A DNA stretch of 64,000 nt from Antennarius striatus (Eukaryota; Chordata; Actinopteri; Lophiiformes; Antennariidae): NCBI RefSeq assembly GCF_040054535.1, contig NC_090780.1, positions 10,568,501 to 10,632,500 on the forward strand, given 5' to 3'. The position numbers were made by a program, and so were the translations under genes. Shown here piece by piece: positions 28,693 through 45,238 of the stretch. Position 1 is the first letter of the stretch. Each line of letters starts with the position of its first letter. A model generated the notes under the pieces. That model was given only the letters and a program-made list of their open reading frames with translations, made no database searches and was not told where the DNA came from.

Positions 28693-29140
28693 GTTGAAGA
28701 TATGTTGGGTGCTCTGAGGATCTGTATTAATATAAGTGGCTTATTGATAACTGAAATACTTAGAGATTGAGGTCAACTGGATAACTGGTTTTCAGATGAT
28801 TTGAAAGTCATAGCGTAACAGGATCGTCTGGCTTTCCAAATTTTGTGTCACAATTTTATTGGGAAATTGATGTCGATAAGTAAGGTTGAACGATTACCCA
28901 TTCATAAATGTTAATTCAACAATTTAGGCAATAGAAAAGACTGATGTGACAGTTTGCCGAAAATCTTTGTCTGGCATTAATCACTGCCGGTAGCAGATTT
29001 GGTTATAGCTCATTTTGCTTATATCGGAAACTGTGACCTTGAATTTAAAACATTATAGTTAATAAAGTACTTTTTTATTTTCCTTAAGATCAACAAGTGC
29101 CCTGGGAGCTGGAGTAAGGTAATTGAAAAAGCAGAATAAA

Positions 29141-33205
<4,065 letters not shown>

Positions 33206-34023
33206 AGCTTGAAGGTTTTTGTTGTTTGTCAATTTTTTTGCTAGTTTTTGAGTTAGTGCATTTACATTTTCAGTAAACTTTTGATAATCATCAGGACAAC
33301 TGTAGCTATAGTGAAAACAATGGCAGTTGGTTTTGTTTTGATAATGCAGAAATTTTTGATTTTAATAATGTAAATATTTAACATTCTACTTCTACTAAAC
33401 TTAATTTTATGGGGGGAAAAGTCTTAGACTTGGCAATCTCCCCCAAAGACACAGTTGTCTTGCTTACAGATAATTTCTCTCTGATCTGCAGATTTCAGCT
33501 CATTTTAATTTAAATTGACCAATTCTTTGACTAGTCTAAATTAACTGAGAAAATTTAGGTACCTTATTTTTATTGTCATTATATATGATCTTGTCATGTC
33601 AATTTTATAACTAATTTTCTATTAACAGGAAAATCAAAAAACTTTGTCAAGTTAACTGATTGGCATTTGGATGAATATAAAATGCTATAGACCAATAAGA
33701 ATTCTTGTAGCGTTTCACTTCATTTATGGCAGCATGAATCAAAGTTAAGTTTTTGGCATTGTTTTCAGAATGTTTATGAAGCTTTTAACAAAAGTTAGAC
33801 TTCTGTGCTAGAAATCGATAAAAAGCATACATTAACTTTTATTAAATACTTATTTATTTGAAGTCACTCTAAATCAGTTGTGAATTACTGAAAGCTTTCA
33901 GCCCCATTCTTGGTTCACCATTAATAGTTCAGCTCCAAAAATATTTTCCTGTTGCCATTCCTGTTTACCCTGTAGATGTACTTGTAACACACATAAGCAG
34001 CCGACCTAATTCCTGTAGCTCCT

Positions 34024-34610
34024 CGCAAAAATTATGGAATCATTAGTTTGTCCAGTTTTGTAATTTGGTAGGGGAAAAAAGCAGACCACATTGATGCCAC
34101 AAATCTAAAGTCATTTTAAATGGAAACTTTCTGGTTATGAGAAACACTAAAATAATTTTTTTTAAATGAGGTAGTCAAAGCGGTTCCTTTTTAAGATCAA
34201 GTGGAGGAAAAGTTATCGAATCATTCAATTCTGAGAAAACTTGTGCAATCACCCTGTAAATTTCTATTTCGGAAACGAAAACCTGCATCGAATTAAATCT
34301 GCTCATTAGTTTGCAGTTAAAAAAGAATCCTCACACCTTGGAGAGCTGCTGCACAAATTGGATTGGCATGAATCATGCCTCCAACACGAGAGATGACAAT
34401 GAAACAATGGAGAGAATTATCAAACTTCTTAAAAGGGGTAAATCATTAGCTGTGTCTAAAATCTGCACCATGTACAAACAACATGGGAAGGTTGTAAAAG
34501 GCAGGCATACTGGTAGCCCATCAAAGACACCAGAGCATGAAAACAGAACGCTTAAAGCAATGTCAGGATCCTTCTGTCTTAAATTTCGTAGAAGTTTGAT
34601 GTTTCCATCA
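34024..34610 (+). mobile_element. Tc1-like transposon remnant in the gnb1 3'UTR
   Basis: Opens with a terminal-repeat-like cctcgcaaaaattatggaat. Typical family text follows (gcagaccacattgatgcc, ctaaagtcattttaaatggaaac). Then comes a transposase N-terminus: ETMERIIKLLKRGKSLAVSK, MYKQHGKVVKGRHTGSPSK, ENRTLKAMSG, with a 105-codon open stretch at 34311-34628. The catalytic DDE part and the 3' terminal repeat are missing. Confidence 0.7.
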
Positions 34611-36323
34611 GCGTACATTCAGTTTTGAATTTCGTTTCTTTGTTTTTCAGATGTTCTTTTAACCCCAAAGTTGACTGGAAGACCATTACAACTTCAGAAT
34701 GTTCACAACATCTTCTTCAACACTGTTTAAACTGACTTGGACACCACAAAAAACGAAGGGAAACCAATGCCTTTCCTACACAAAGAAGAGCACAATTGTT
34801 TATCACCTAGTTAAGGAAGGATCTCCTGTGGTATCAAATCAGAACCTTGTGCATTCCTTTTTGGACCATTTTATGTTACTTTGAAAGAAAAAAAGCAACA
34901 CTATCATCCCATGCAAATGTGTGCGTCTTGAAAGCAAATGTCAGAGTGTAATTGTACAAATTATTTAACTTTTTTTTTTTTTTGCTTCTTTTTTTTTTTT
35001 TAAGAATTCTACTCTCATGGTTTGTTATTCTTGATGGCTTTCTTTTTGTCATGTTTCTTTAGTGGTTTCAGATATGTTTGAATTACAGCTTGTCTTTCTA
35101 ATCCAGTTAAATCATGTAAGACAGACAAGAGAAAACATGCAGCAAGTAATGCAAGTAAACGCTTGGATCATATTACACAAGCAGCTTTCAAAATGTCCAT
35201 GGTGTATTTATATACTAGCTGTTTTTGTTTCATCACAGCCTTTTGCACATGAAGAAACTTTGCCTCTCAACTAAAACTATGTTAACTAACCACATGCTAT
35301 AAGTTATGAATGCTCATTCCATTACAAAAGAAGATGAGAAACTTAGAACAGTTAACCCCCTTAATTCTTGTACATGCCTTTGACTTTGGATGGGAAGGGT
35401 TGGGCTATCAAGGTAGACGCTGAGATAATGTGGGCATGACTGGATTTTATTATATGGTTGGGGGGGTTGTGTTTAGTATCCACTTTGAGTGAAATGCCTC
35501 ACCTAACTAAATAGACACTTCCTTTGCTTGGGACTGCAGTTGCAACTCTGTGAATGAAATGTACAAATCAGTGTCTGAAAAATAATGGTTGGATATTTTA
35601 AGTTAAAACCTTTAATTTTGTCTGCCATGAGTTAATTTAGATGTGCATGCTGTAGACTTGCTTTCAATGGTGCAAAATTCTAGCCTTTTTTTTTTTCTTT
35701 GTTTTCTGAGGAGAGTAACCTATTGATTGAGATTAATAGAAGCCAATTTTTTTTGGCTCCAACTCTGCATACATCATGTATTAATACTGGTAACGCTATG
35801 CACCAGAGTGAGCAAGAATAGAGGGACATAAAATTGATTGCATACTTTGTGTAAATTACGCTTACCAGTTCTATTGATGCCATTTTTTGTAATTATAACA
35901 ATCATTGTGAGAACATCAAGTCCTTCTCTCCCTGAAATCTTCAGTCAATGGAACAAAAAACATCCTCCCCTACTGTCCATGCTAAATCTTTTGTATATTT
36001 TTTTTCTTGGTCTTAAATTGAAAACCAGAGCATCTGAATGACATTTCACTGTATACAGAAGCACTTTTGTTAAAGTTGTGACATATTTTCACCCTTTTTT
36101 TTCTGCAATGATGTACAATAAATGTGATGTATTTGTGTGTGGCCACAAGTGAAAATGCAATTAAACTGAGATGGATTCCCTTTTCTCATTAATATTATAG
36201 AGCTCTGCACCCTTATGTACCTTTTCACCTTTTGTATTTCATTTTGGTCTGTTGGTGTTACACGGTGAGCTGGATGCAAGATAGATACTGTACTAAATTG
36301 TACTGTTATTGATTGAAAAATGT

Positions 36324-36329
36324 AATAAA
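36324..36329 (+). terminator. poly(A) signal, gnb1
   Basis: AATAAA followed by a GT-rich downstream stretch (acgggttgttgtatc). It is the best candidate for the gnb1 transcript end. Confidence 0.6.
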
Positions 36330-36669
36330 AAGCTGTTTGAGATCTCTTACGGGTTGTTGTATCTAAACTCTTCTCAGTTACCCTGGGTTTATGTGACTAG
36401 TCACTATTGTCCAGAGCAGCAGCAAACATTTGAGTGACATAGGAAACCGTCAGATTCCAAGTCTGCAGTCTAGCTGTACTTATTTTAAATCCTGGGCACA
36501 CAATGATTTGGATGAGGGGTCTTGTTATTACTATGAAGTAATTCTGATAAGTATTTGAAATAATGTGCTAATTTTAAAGTTTTAAGAGGCTGTGATTTCA
36601 GCATTTTTCTCAGGGACTGAGACTGATGTGCACAAAACAGTAAATTCTTGAAATTTGTAAAATTAAACC

Positions 36670-36922
36670 TATAGTGTATGGATTACGCACATTACAGAAA
36701 AAAATTATTTTTTTGCAGGTTTATGGATAACTACTTAATTTTTCTATAATACTTATTACATCCCGCTTCAAAGCGGTGATGTATTGCAATTGTCTATAGT
36801 GTATGGATTACGCACATTACAGAAAAAAAATTTTTTTTGCAGGTTTATTTATGGATAACTAGTTAATTTTTCTAAAATACTTATTACATCCCGCTTCAAA
36901 GCGGTGATGTATTGCAATTGTC
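36670..36922 (+). repeat. tandem duplication of about 125 bp
   Basis: Unit 36670-36794 is repeated at 36795-36922 with a few indels in the A/T runs. Each unit runs from tatagtgtatggattacgca through gcaggtttat to the hairpin attacatcccgcttcaaagc and gcaattgtc. The second unit continues into the full hairpin-ended repeat. Confidence 0.85.
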
Positions 36923-37225
36923 CACCAAATATCTTCGCAACTGTTACAGATAGAAGAAACAAAAAGCACATTAGTCGGGTGGCAAAGGGGATGAACATGG
37001 ATGATGACCTTGAGAAAACTAGGTCATGGTCAAATTTCAACTTCTGTAAACTCAGGAACTGGATAAGAGAAAGACGAGGGAGAAGGCCAGCGTGAGTAAG
37101 ACCATTGATCAAAGCACTAGCTTTGATCTATGAAAGTAGGTCAGAGCACTAGCTCTGATCTTTGACCTGTGCAAGTAGGTATGGGTAAAATTTTGAATTC
37201 AGGGGTGTTGCGGGATGTTGCAGTG
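36882..37225 (+). repeat. hairpin-ended interspersed repeat (copy C)
   Basis: Same family as 30111-30530. The 5' hairpin attacatcccgcttcaaagcg is intact. The inner motif tgatctttgacct is at 37156-37168, and TCAAGGTCA is changed to TCATGGTCA. It ends ggtgttgcgggatgttgcag. It lies between gnb1 and tardbp. Confidence 0.7.
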
Positions 37226-38312
37226 TTATTTTTATTTTGAAGAAATGCTTCATAACCGTCAGAGAAACCGGAAACATCTTCCAAACAGTTTTTAATTAAT
37301 AATGTATTTGACTTTGTAACAAATGGTCTCATTTGCATATCAAAGAAAAATCCATTTGCAACGATTGAGGCGCTGGATTGTTACAATTAGCATCTGTGTC
37401 AGAAACCGCTGTAACATTTACATTTGACAGCATGATCTCAATCCAGTCACTGCCGGTATGGCTGAAATCGAAACTTGCAGTAAATGTGTTTATTTTTTTA
37501 AATCAGCTGAAGTTTTCACTGACTGTCTGCTCAACTTTATGTCCGTTTGACATACAGCTAAGTGGTCTGATGCTGACCGCCATCTTCTAACGGAAGCTGC
37601 TGCTGTCGTGGACGTGAGGCCTGATCCACTCCGGTCACAGAGGGGGGGTATAAAGTTATTATCAACAGGGCAGTTCGTTGGCATATATTGGACTGTATAC
37701 AAAATGTATGTGTTCAATATGATAGTTATAACATGTGCATACACGAACTATTAGACTACTGTTTCTACAATTAAAGAAAATAAAACAAACACGACAAGCG
37801 CCATAAAATGAAAGCGTCCATCCTGATGACGTAGTTCCTTTCGGTAGGGATAGTGCCATTTTGGTAGGCCTTAATGGTTTTTGCTTTCACGGCGTGGGGA
37901 AATATTATCTGTGTATTTGGGACAAAAGATCTTCTTGAAAGTCTGTTAACCGAGTTGACTGGTGCAAGTAATTGATTTTGTGTGTTTTTTTCTCGGATTC
38001 GCTCTACCGCAGGCAGCTTTCATCCCGCGCTAGACGGAGCGTTCGCTCAGTGTTGACGACATTGCACAGTGTCCATTGAACAAAGGAACGCTAAGGTCGG
38101 TCAACATCGATAGCAAACTAACATAAATATTGTTAGTGAAATAATTTTAAAGGAACTTTTATAACGTATTTTATAACGTATTTTTAATCTTGGTTTTATG
38201 CGCCTTTCACTAGATTAAATAAAACTAAACATTTAAGTCCCGTACAGATCTAGCGAGCGCACTGCTAACATCGGTCTTCTTTCATAAACATTAAGTCTCG
38301 TCTTTGTGGAAA
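37226..38312 (+). promoter_or_regulatory. tardbp upstream region and 5' leader
   Basis: Unique sequence between the repeat and the tardbp ATG. A moderately CpG-containing stretch near 37840-38110 (cgcgctagacggagcgttcg and similar) is the likely promoter. I could not fix the start site or say whether a noncoding exon precedes the ATG exon. Confidence 0.4.
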
Positions 38313-40020
38313 ATGGCTGAAGTGTACATTCGTGTGGCGGAAGAAGAAAATGAGGAGCCAATGGAGATACCGTCAGAAGACGATGGCACTGTTCTGCTGT
38401 CGACAGTGGCAGCTCAGTTTCCCGGGGCATGTGGCCTTCGCTTCAGGAGTCCGGTGTCTCAGTGCATGCGGGGCGTGCGTCTCGTGGAAGGGATCCTCCA
38501 CGCGCCAGAGAACGGATGGGGGAATATCGTGTATGTAGTCAATTACCCCAAAGGTAAATATGAACTCCTGTCAGTGACAACATCAGCGTCTCTTATCAAT
38601 GAAATCATACCTAGAAATACTGCAATGATCACAGGCAGTGTGTGATGTGTGACAGGTGAAATTATATATTCAGTCTTGCTTTATTTGTCACTTTCTAGAC
38701 AACAAAAGGAAAATGGATGAAATTGATGCATCGTCTGCGGTGAAAATGAAGAGGGGTGACATGAAGACATCTGACCTCATCGTGTTGGGTCTTCCTTGGA
38801 AAACGACCGAGCAGGACCTCAAAGATTACTTTAGTACATTTGGAGAAGTCATCATGGTTCAGGTGAGATATTAGTATCAGTAACTATGTATTAAATACAC
38901 AATACTTTGGATTTTTAGCTTTTATGTTTTTTCCTGAAAAACAGACTTCAGATTTTCTTAAAGACCAGTTGTATCTGGTAAAAAGCTAATCTTCTTTTTT
39001 TTGTTACTTTTTTTTTTAGGTAAAACGAGATGCCAAGACTGGAAACTCTAAAGGATTTGGTTTTGTGAGGTTCACAGAGTATGAGGCTCAAGAAAAAGTC
39101 ATCTCCCAGCGTCATATGATTGATGGCAGATGGTGCGACTGCAAGCTCCCAAACTCGAAGGTGAATATGGTAATGTCCTCACACTTTCTATGCTACAGAA
39201 ATTTTTAAATATTTACATTTTGTTGGTAATTTGTAACCTGAACTATTGCTTTTTTTTTTAAACCTTTGTTTACAGCAAGGACTTGACGAGCCCTTGAGAA
39301 GTAGGAAAGTGTTTGTAGGCCGTTGCACTGAGGATATGACCACAGATGACCTACGGCAGTTCTTTATGCAGTACGGAGAAGTGACAGATGTCTTCATCCC
39401 CAAGCCTTTTCGCGCTTTTGCTTTTGTCACATTTGCAGATGATCAGGTATTACAATCTAAATATGGATGAAGTACTTTATGGCATAGATGCATGACTGTC
39501 CAGGTGACCTTATTTGTGTTTTTCTTCACAGGTTGCCCAGTCCCTTTGTGGGGAGGACCTAATTATCAAAGGTGTCAGCGTTCACATTTCAAATGCTGAG
39601 CCCAAGCATGGAAATAGGCAGTTTGATCGTACAGCACGGTTTGGGAATGGTTTCGGAGCTCAAGCATTTGGTAGCAGCCGTAGTGGGTTAGGGAGTAGCT
39701 CTAACAGTAGTCTGGCCAATTTTGGTTCTTTCAGTTTGAACCCGGCTATGATGGCAGCTGCTCAGGCTGCTTTGCAGAGTAGTTGGGGGATGATGGGAAT
39801 GCTGGCTAGCCAGCAGCAGACATCCACCTCAGGCAGCACCCCTAGTGGAACAAGTTCTAGTCGGGACCAGAGTCAGTCTTTTGGTTCAAGCAACAGCAAC
39901 TACACAAGCTCAGCCAGTCTCGGGTGGGGAACGGGGTCCAACTCCACGACCAGCGGTAGTGGGTTTAACTCAGGTTTTGGGTCCAGTATGGAGTCGAAGT
40001 CCTCTGGGTGGGGTATGTAA
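38313..40020 (+). CDS. tardbp: TDP-43, TAR DNA-binding protein
   Basis: A nuclear RNA-binding protein that controls splicing and mRNA stability, binding UG-rich RNA. Five coding exons: 38313-38553, 38699-38862, 39020-39160, 39276-39446 and 39532-40020, giving 401 aa (human 414). Order: the N-terminal oligomerisation domain ([20 protein letters not shown] to about residue 80); a bipartite nuclear localisation signal ([18 protein letters not shown], about 82-99); RRM1 with RNP2 LIVLGLPW and RNP1 [11 protein letters not shown]2 with KVFVGRC and RAFAFVTF; and a Gly/Ser/Gln/Asn-rich prion-like C-terminus (about 265-401) ending SKSSGWGM. The long glycine-rich tail indicates tardbp rather than a truncated tardbp-like paralogue. 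The hydrophobic segment of the tail, [20 protein letters not shown], is conserved. All splice phases agree. Confidence 0.97.
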
Positions 40021-41165
40021 GTTAAGTGTCTGTATGGTAAGTATTGTGACAAGGATGAGTCTTTTCAAAATTTATTTCTGGTGTTAATGCGTATCTGAAA
40101 ACTTAACACTTTTGTGGAATACGTTTTGTACATTTGAGAAAAAAAATGCTAAAGACTTAATTTAGTGTTGAATTGTTTGCTAGGATGTCTGACAAAAGTG
40201 CTTTTTCTGATGTCTCATTTGTTTGTATCCATTTCAACTGGATTCTCTAATGCATGTATTGTAAAATGTGTTCACCATTTTGAAAATGCATGAATGTTTG
40301 CGGTTGAACATTTCCTTACTTTGTCAACAATTTTAAAGGCAATCTTGCATTTGTAAGAATCTGGTTGAAACCTAAATGTTTTAAGTGCAACTTAATTTGA
40401 AGTCAAGTTCTTTGGAAAAGCCTTCATTGAAATCTCTTCTGCAGTTCACCTCTCTTCCATTTTCCTCCGAGGAAACTCCTCTTTGGCAGCATTCTTGGGG
40501 TGATATCGGTATCATTCTCCCTCTTCCCACCTGTAAATGCTATGCCATCAAAGAACGGCTTCACTCCGCATGTTCTATGAGACGGTGGGTGTTTTCATTT
40601 TTATCCACTTTTAAATGGAAAGAACAGCGCAACTGACATTTTAAGAACTGATGAGTGCGATTGAGGATGGCTTGTGGCGAAGAATGAAGCGATGAGTGAG
40701 CGAACGGAGACGCGTGAAACGGACTGGTTGTGCGGTGAAAGAGCCCAATTTGACTGCTTTTTGCGTGTGTGAGTGGAAGCTGCAGATGCTACCGGCACCT
40801 CTCCTAACATGGACATCATTAATTAGTACATCAAGATTTTTTTTAATCTCTGCAAGCTCCACCTTTACTCTTAAGTATGTTGCTCTAGTGTGGAAATACG
40901 ACAATGTAGTGGAATGTTGTGATGAATATTTGTACTGCTTATATTATCTGATTTGAATGCTGTATGGTGTGTGCTTTCATGTTTTTGAATTGATCTGTGT
41001 GTTCTTGATGTGTGACACCTGCCGAAGACTCTTGGGGACGCGAGTGATAGTGTGAGAACGTGGAGGTGTGTGTCCAATGGTTCCCAGCAGCTCAAGTCGT
41101 TTTGAGGTGTTTATAAAACATGTCAAATGAAGGGAGTTGTCTAATAAAGATCATTTGAATAGATG
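40021..41165 (+). other. tardbp 3' untranslated region (inferred)
   Basis: Ends at a canonical AATAAA at 41143-41148. It contains a consensus splice donor GTAAGT at 40037, only 16 nt after the stop, and UG-rich stretches. TDP-43 is known to regulate its own mRNA through its 3'UTR, by binding and alternative splicing. Confidence 0.6.
41143..41148 (+). terminator. poly(A) signal, tardbp
   Basis: AATAAA about 1.1 kb after the tardbp stop. Confidence 0.6.
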
Positions 41166-42665
41166 CTTAGTTGATATTACTTGTGTCAATTTGTCGAATA
41201 AAAAAACATTAATTCGATTCACATATTTAGGGACCTTGGGCTCTGCTGGTCGAGGTCTCCGTTTGAACCCTGATTGAAGTCCGTTCTGAAGGATGAAGAC
41301 TGAAGTTCCAACACAATCAGTGTGTGGCCTTTTCAGACAAGACATGGGGTAGTACCTGTCTTTTTTGCTGCTTTTGATGATTTGTCACTGAATTATCTAA
41401 GCAATATGACATCATTCAAGGCAATGTTTCCGTAGTTTGGGAATAAGATCTAATGATGCATTACGAAGGCTTGGTTGGAGTTGGTGATAGGGACTTTAAG
41501 ATGGCCCTTAGTGCACATGACCACTTAGAGTAAAGACACCTGTAAAATCAATTACAATGCATTACTCTGCCATTGTTGGGAGTTTAATGTGGTTCATTTT
41601 TGCAGACATTGTCAAATATGTATTCTAATTCTGGTTATTACTGAAGTTGGAGGTAGTGTGCTGAATACTTTTCTCCTGTCATTGTATGAGTGGTGCATTA
41701 TAAATGTGGACATTATAGCCGATGCATTGGATTCTTTAAGTGTAGTGACTTGTCACTGGAGTCACATGGACAGATGACCTAATAATCTTAGTTCATTTGG
41801 AATTTCCCTCTATTACATAACCAACATGTCCTTTGGGATCGTAGTTATCAGATCCTAATTCCCCAGTCAGAGAATCTGTCAACTATCTAACTCAAATTTA
41901 GTTTTACATAATGTTCCCATACAAAACTATTTTGTTTTTACACAAATGGAACCAATTGGGGGTGCCCACATCATACATGGGGAGCAGGTTGTTACAATAG
42001 GGAACCATGAAGATGGTGTAACAGGAATATTACCAGAAAATGCATTGTTAATAAATTTTTAAGTTTGTATATTTTACCATTTTATCCAAATTGAGGCATT
42101 TTCTAAAAGAAATGGTATTTTATTAAGAGAATTACATAAAGTGTTCTACATAAAATGTCCTAAATGTTTGCTAGCAGTGAAATTGTCAGCAAAGCAGGAC
42201 TAGACTGTTCCTTCATTGTGTGTATGGATGTTTATTGATCTTCATTAGAAGCAAAAAAAAAGGGGGGGTTACAAAGTGAAAGAATGTAATTACCCTGTAA
42301 TACCACTGCTTTGTTAGGTGACCTTTCAAATGAATGCAGATAATAAAGCTCAGAGCAGAATGAATGAAAGGCTGTACCGTTTATAGCTTTTCAGTCTGAC
42401 ATTCTAAATACAAGCACCTTTGGTTAGGTGTGCAGTACGTTACATACTGTATGTGGCCCAGTAAACACTGGTTTGGGGTCTTAAACTTCTTGGTAACCCT
42501 TTAATCAGTACATCCCTCTGGTCCAAGGACTAAGTATAAAGGTTTTGGTCCTATAAACTGGTTTAAATATCTAACAATGGAGTTATCAAATGAAAAATAC
42601 ATAATTACAGAGAAAGATTGAATGGTGATATTTGACACTCATTGTCATGTTTTGTTCAGGATTCA
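41166..42665. other. intergenic between tardbp and cenps
   Basis: AT-rich convergent intergenic region. A second + strand AATAAA near 42342 could serve a longer tardbp transcript. No repeat family or exon recognised. Confidence 0.5.
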
Positions 42666-42671
42666 TTTATT
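42666..42671 (-). terminator. poly(A) signal, cenps
   Basis: AATAAA on the minus strand, about 50 nt downstream of the cenps stop codon. Confidence 0.5.
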
Positions 42672-42720
42672 TTTCTTTAGGATAGAAGGCAGACACTGCA
42701 CAGCTGCTGGTGTCTTGTCG

Positions 42721-44419
42721 TTACTCTCTGCTTTCCTCTTCAGTGTCTCTGCTCTTCCTCTTCACAGCAGTCTTCCTTTTGTCTCTCTGCTCCTGGTTCA
42801 GTTCCTCGCTTTTATTTTGTATGTAGATGGACTGAAATAAAGGAAAATTAAACATTAAATTTGCTGTCTGATGTAAAATAAATCACCACACTGAAGTGTC
42901 AGGATGAAATGTGTCTGAGTGGTCCACATTACCATATTTTATTACATCTCACTTCAAAGAGGTGATGTATTGTAATTGTCAGTGTTTCTCCGTTCATTCG
43001 TTTGTCCACCAAATATCTTTGCAACCATTGTAGATAAAGATGAAATAAAAAGCACATTATTCTGGCAGCAAATGGGATGATGCCCTTGACCTTAAGAAAA
43101 CTAGGTCAAGGTCAAATTTCAACTTTTGTACACTCAGGAACCAGATAAGATAGAAAGACGAGGGAGAGGGCCAGTGAGAGTACGACCAGCGCTTTGATCA
43201 GTGACGGTAGGTCAAAGATCAAAGCACCCTGACCTGAATTCAGGGGTGTCGCAGGATGTTGCAGTCTGCATACTTCCTTGTTTTCATTTGGCTCAAAAAC
43301 AACTCACCAGCGCAGAGCTGCGGCGGGATAGCAGTTTTACATCTTCTGCAGAAACTGTGCTTCTCTTTGCATGACTGAAATCAAAAATCAGAATATAAGA
43401 TGCAATGTAAAAATAATTGTTCAGGTTGGAGTAAGTAATAAAGTAAAGATTCTTACCGAGCAAAGACCTCCAAGTCCTTAGCGAATATATCTGAAAAGAG
43501 TGGGAGCCATATGTTGGCTGGCCGATTTCACATGCAATTATGAAATGAATACGGATACCAATACTTTGTCCACAACTCTGATATTAGAGCTAAGTAAAAG
43601 AAACTGCCCCTTATATACTGTACATACATACACTAACAGTACATCACAAGATGAACCAAAGGTTTGTTTACACAATACAAGTCAATTGTCTTGGACATCA
43701 ATCTAAGACATTTGATGTAAACATAAATCTTCAACATTGTTGGTTGGCTCAAAATGTTCAAGTTCCGATAAAACTAGTCAGTATTTTCCAATGGCTGTGC
43801 CTGCTGATTGGTTTTGTTTTTCAGTAAGAAGAAAAAGTGGTGACAAGAACAAGACTTGTGAGCCTTTAAAATTGTTCTTGTTGATTATTTAAACCAAAGG
43901 AGAAATGTCTTCCCAGTAAACCCAATGTAAAACTGGGAGTTCTTGCGTTGATCAATTTTGTATAACTGAATTTTTCTCTCGGACATTGATTCAGATTATA
44001 TTCTTTAACTGAAGGCATACGCTAAATACTCATCTGATGAATTCTGTTGTGTGAACAAAGTTCTGGTGAGCCCACTACTTCTGTTCCATGCCCACCACAC
44101 TGTCTGACTGTCGTCTCGGCGATCGCAGCTATGACTTGTCGGCTGAACTCCCTCCGGTGGTCCTCTCCGACCTTCCGACACATGCGACCCACGGCGAAGT
44201 GGACCGCCGCCTTCAGCCTCTGGACAGTCACACCAGATGAGACGGCTCAGTGTGGCGCTACAAACACCTCCCCGGAAATGTTCATCTGTTGCGTTTAATG
44301 CCCGTTTACTGCTGTAGCCAACGTCACTAGACACCTGGCTAATATTAGCTAAATCTAACGAGCTGCCACCAGCTCACAGATGTTCTTACCTGGTGTGTTT
44401 CGTCTTCCTCCACAGACAT
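42721..44419 (-). CDS. cenps: centromere protein S (histone-fold)
   Basis: Five minus-strand exons: 44390-44419, 44096-44219, 43457-43490, 43308-43374 and 42721-42831, giving 121 aa (human about 138). CENP-S pairs with CENP-X as a histone-fold complex at the kinetochore and as MHF1 in the Fanconi anaemia FANCM pathway. The translation begins MSVEEDETHQRLKAAVHFAV, then FSRQVIAAIAETTVRQC, DIFAKDLEVFARHAKRST and VSAEDVKLLSRRSSAL. These match the human histone fold in order and length. The C-terminus is a basic/acidic tail (KRKTAVKRKSRDTEEESRE). Every splice phase closes correctly. Exon 1 holds only ten codons. The fourth intron contains a hairpin-ended repeat (42941-43280). Confidence 0.94.
42941..43280 (+). 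repeat. hairpin-ended interspersed repeat (copy D)
   Basis: In cenps intron 4. It begins attacatctcacttcaaaga (stem weakened). It carries TCAAGGTCA at 43106-43114 and a perfect AGGTCAAAGATCA direct repeat at 43209-43221. It ends gtcgcaggatgttgcagtct. Confidence 0.7.
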
Positions 44420-45115
44420 GTTTTTGTGTTCAGAACTAAATCTGGTTCACTACAAGAGCAACTAACAAGCTGTGATGATTATTAGACAGAAGTCATTCGT
44501 TGGGACATTTCATTCCGCTGAAGACAACTGCAAAAGAAACTTCGCGGCAGTAGTTCGACAACAAATAAACGTATTGAAGTTAAATTAGAGCACCACGTGT
44601 GGTCGGGAGGAGGTACTGCACAATAGGACTTATTTTCCATAACCCTTTAAAAAATCATCAGCTTGGGAAATACTGTATGGAATATCGAGATGTCGCACAT
44701 TTTTAACGCTTTTAATTTTGTGACAGTGTATTTGAAGTAATCAAGGGAATTTATGAATAGAAGCAAACACACCATTTCTCAGTTCTCAAAGGAGCTCAAC
44801 TTTATGAACCAATAAATTGACAGATGTATGGTTTTCACAAAAGATTATATGAACGTCATCTCCAGGAGTTCGTTTCACTAACGTCACACATTATAAAGGT
44901 CAAGTCTAAAACAGTACAGTAATTTTTGATGTATCTCACCTCAAGTGGAAAAAGCTAATATTGTTAAGTACGTTTTAAAATAGTTCAAATCACAGCTTTG
45001 TCAGAGATGCTTATTAAAGAAAAAAGACTTGAATATAAATGCCTGAGAAAGGCAACAGTTGTGATAGGAGAGGGAGAGTGTTGGGTGGTTCATTACTTCA
45101 ATAATATACAATTGT
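44420..45115. other. cenps upstream region
   Basis: Probable cenps promoter immediately 3' on the + strand, followed by AT-rich sequence. No divergent gene was seen. Confidence 0.45.
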
Positions 45116-45238
45116 AGATTGTATCTGGAGATTCTCAGTCACCAGATCATGGTAGAACTCTATTGGATAAAGTCAACTGGACATGTTGGAAAAGTTTGAA
45201 CTTGTTTTGCCTCTCATCCAAGAAGCTTCTTCGGTTAA
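45116..45238 (+). repeat. Penelope-like 3'-flank scrap
   Basis: Contains gattctcagtcaccagatca, then aaagtcaactggaca and cctctcatccaagaagcttc. The last phrase is shared with 21.2-21.3 kb and 48.8 kb. I recall it from Penelope-like elements of fish. No coding part is present. Confidence 0.45.

Larger units (their letters stand above)
23668..29088 (+). other. gnb1 intron 1
   Basis: A 5.4-kb AT-rich intron. It contains an L2-type 3' end scrap at 25707-25757 (aatttccccttgcggggatc aataaag) and a MITE at 28331-28692. No other exon was recognised. An alternative 5'UTR exon near 24.4-25.1 kb is possible because the local CpG content is raised there. Confidence 0.5.
33206..36345 (+). other. gnb1 3' untranslated region (inferred extent)
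   Basis: No further exon follows the TGA. The stretch runs to a canonical AATAAA at 36324-36329, followed by a GT-rich region. It contains a Tc1-like transposon remnant at 34024-34610. If the UTR is truly continuous, that remnant is part of the mature mRNA; earlier poly(A) sites could exclude it. Confidence 0.5.
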
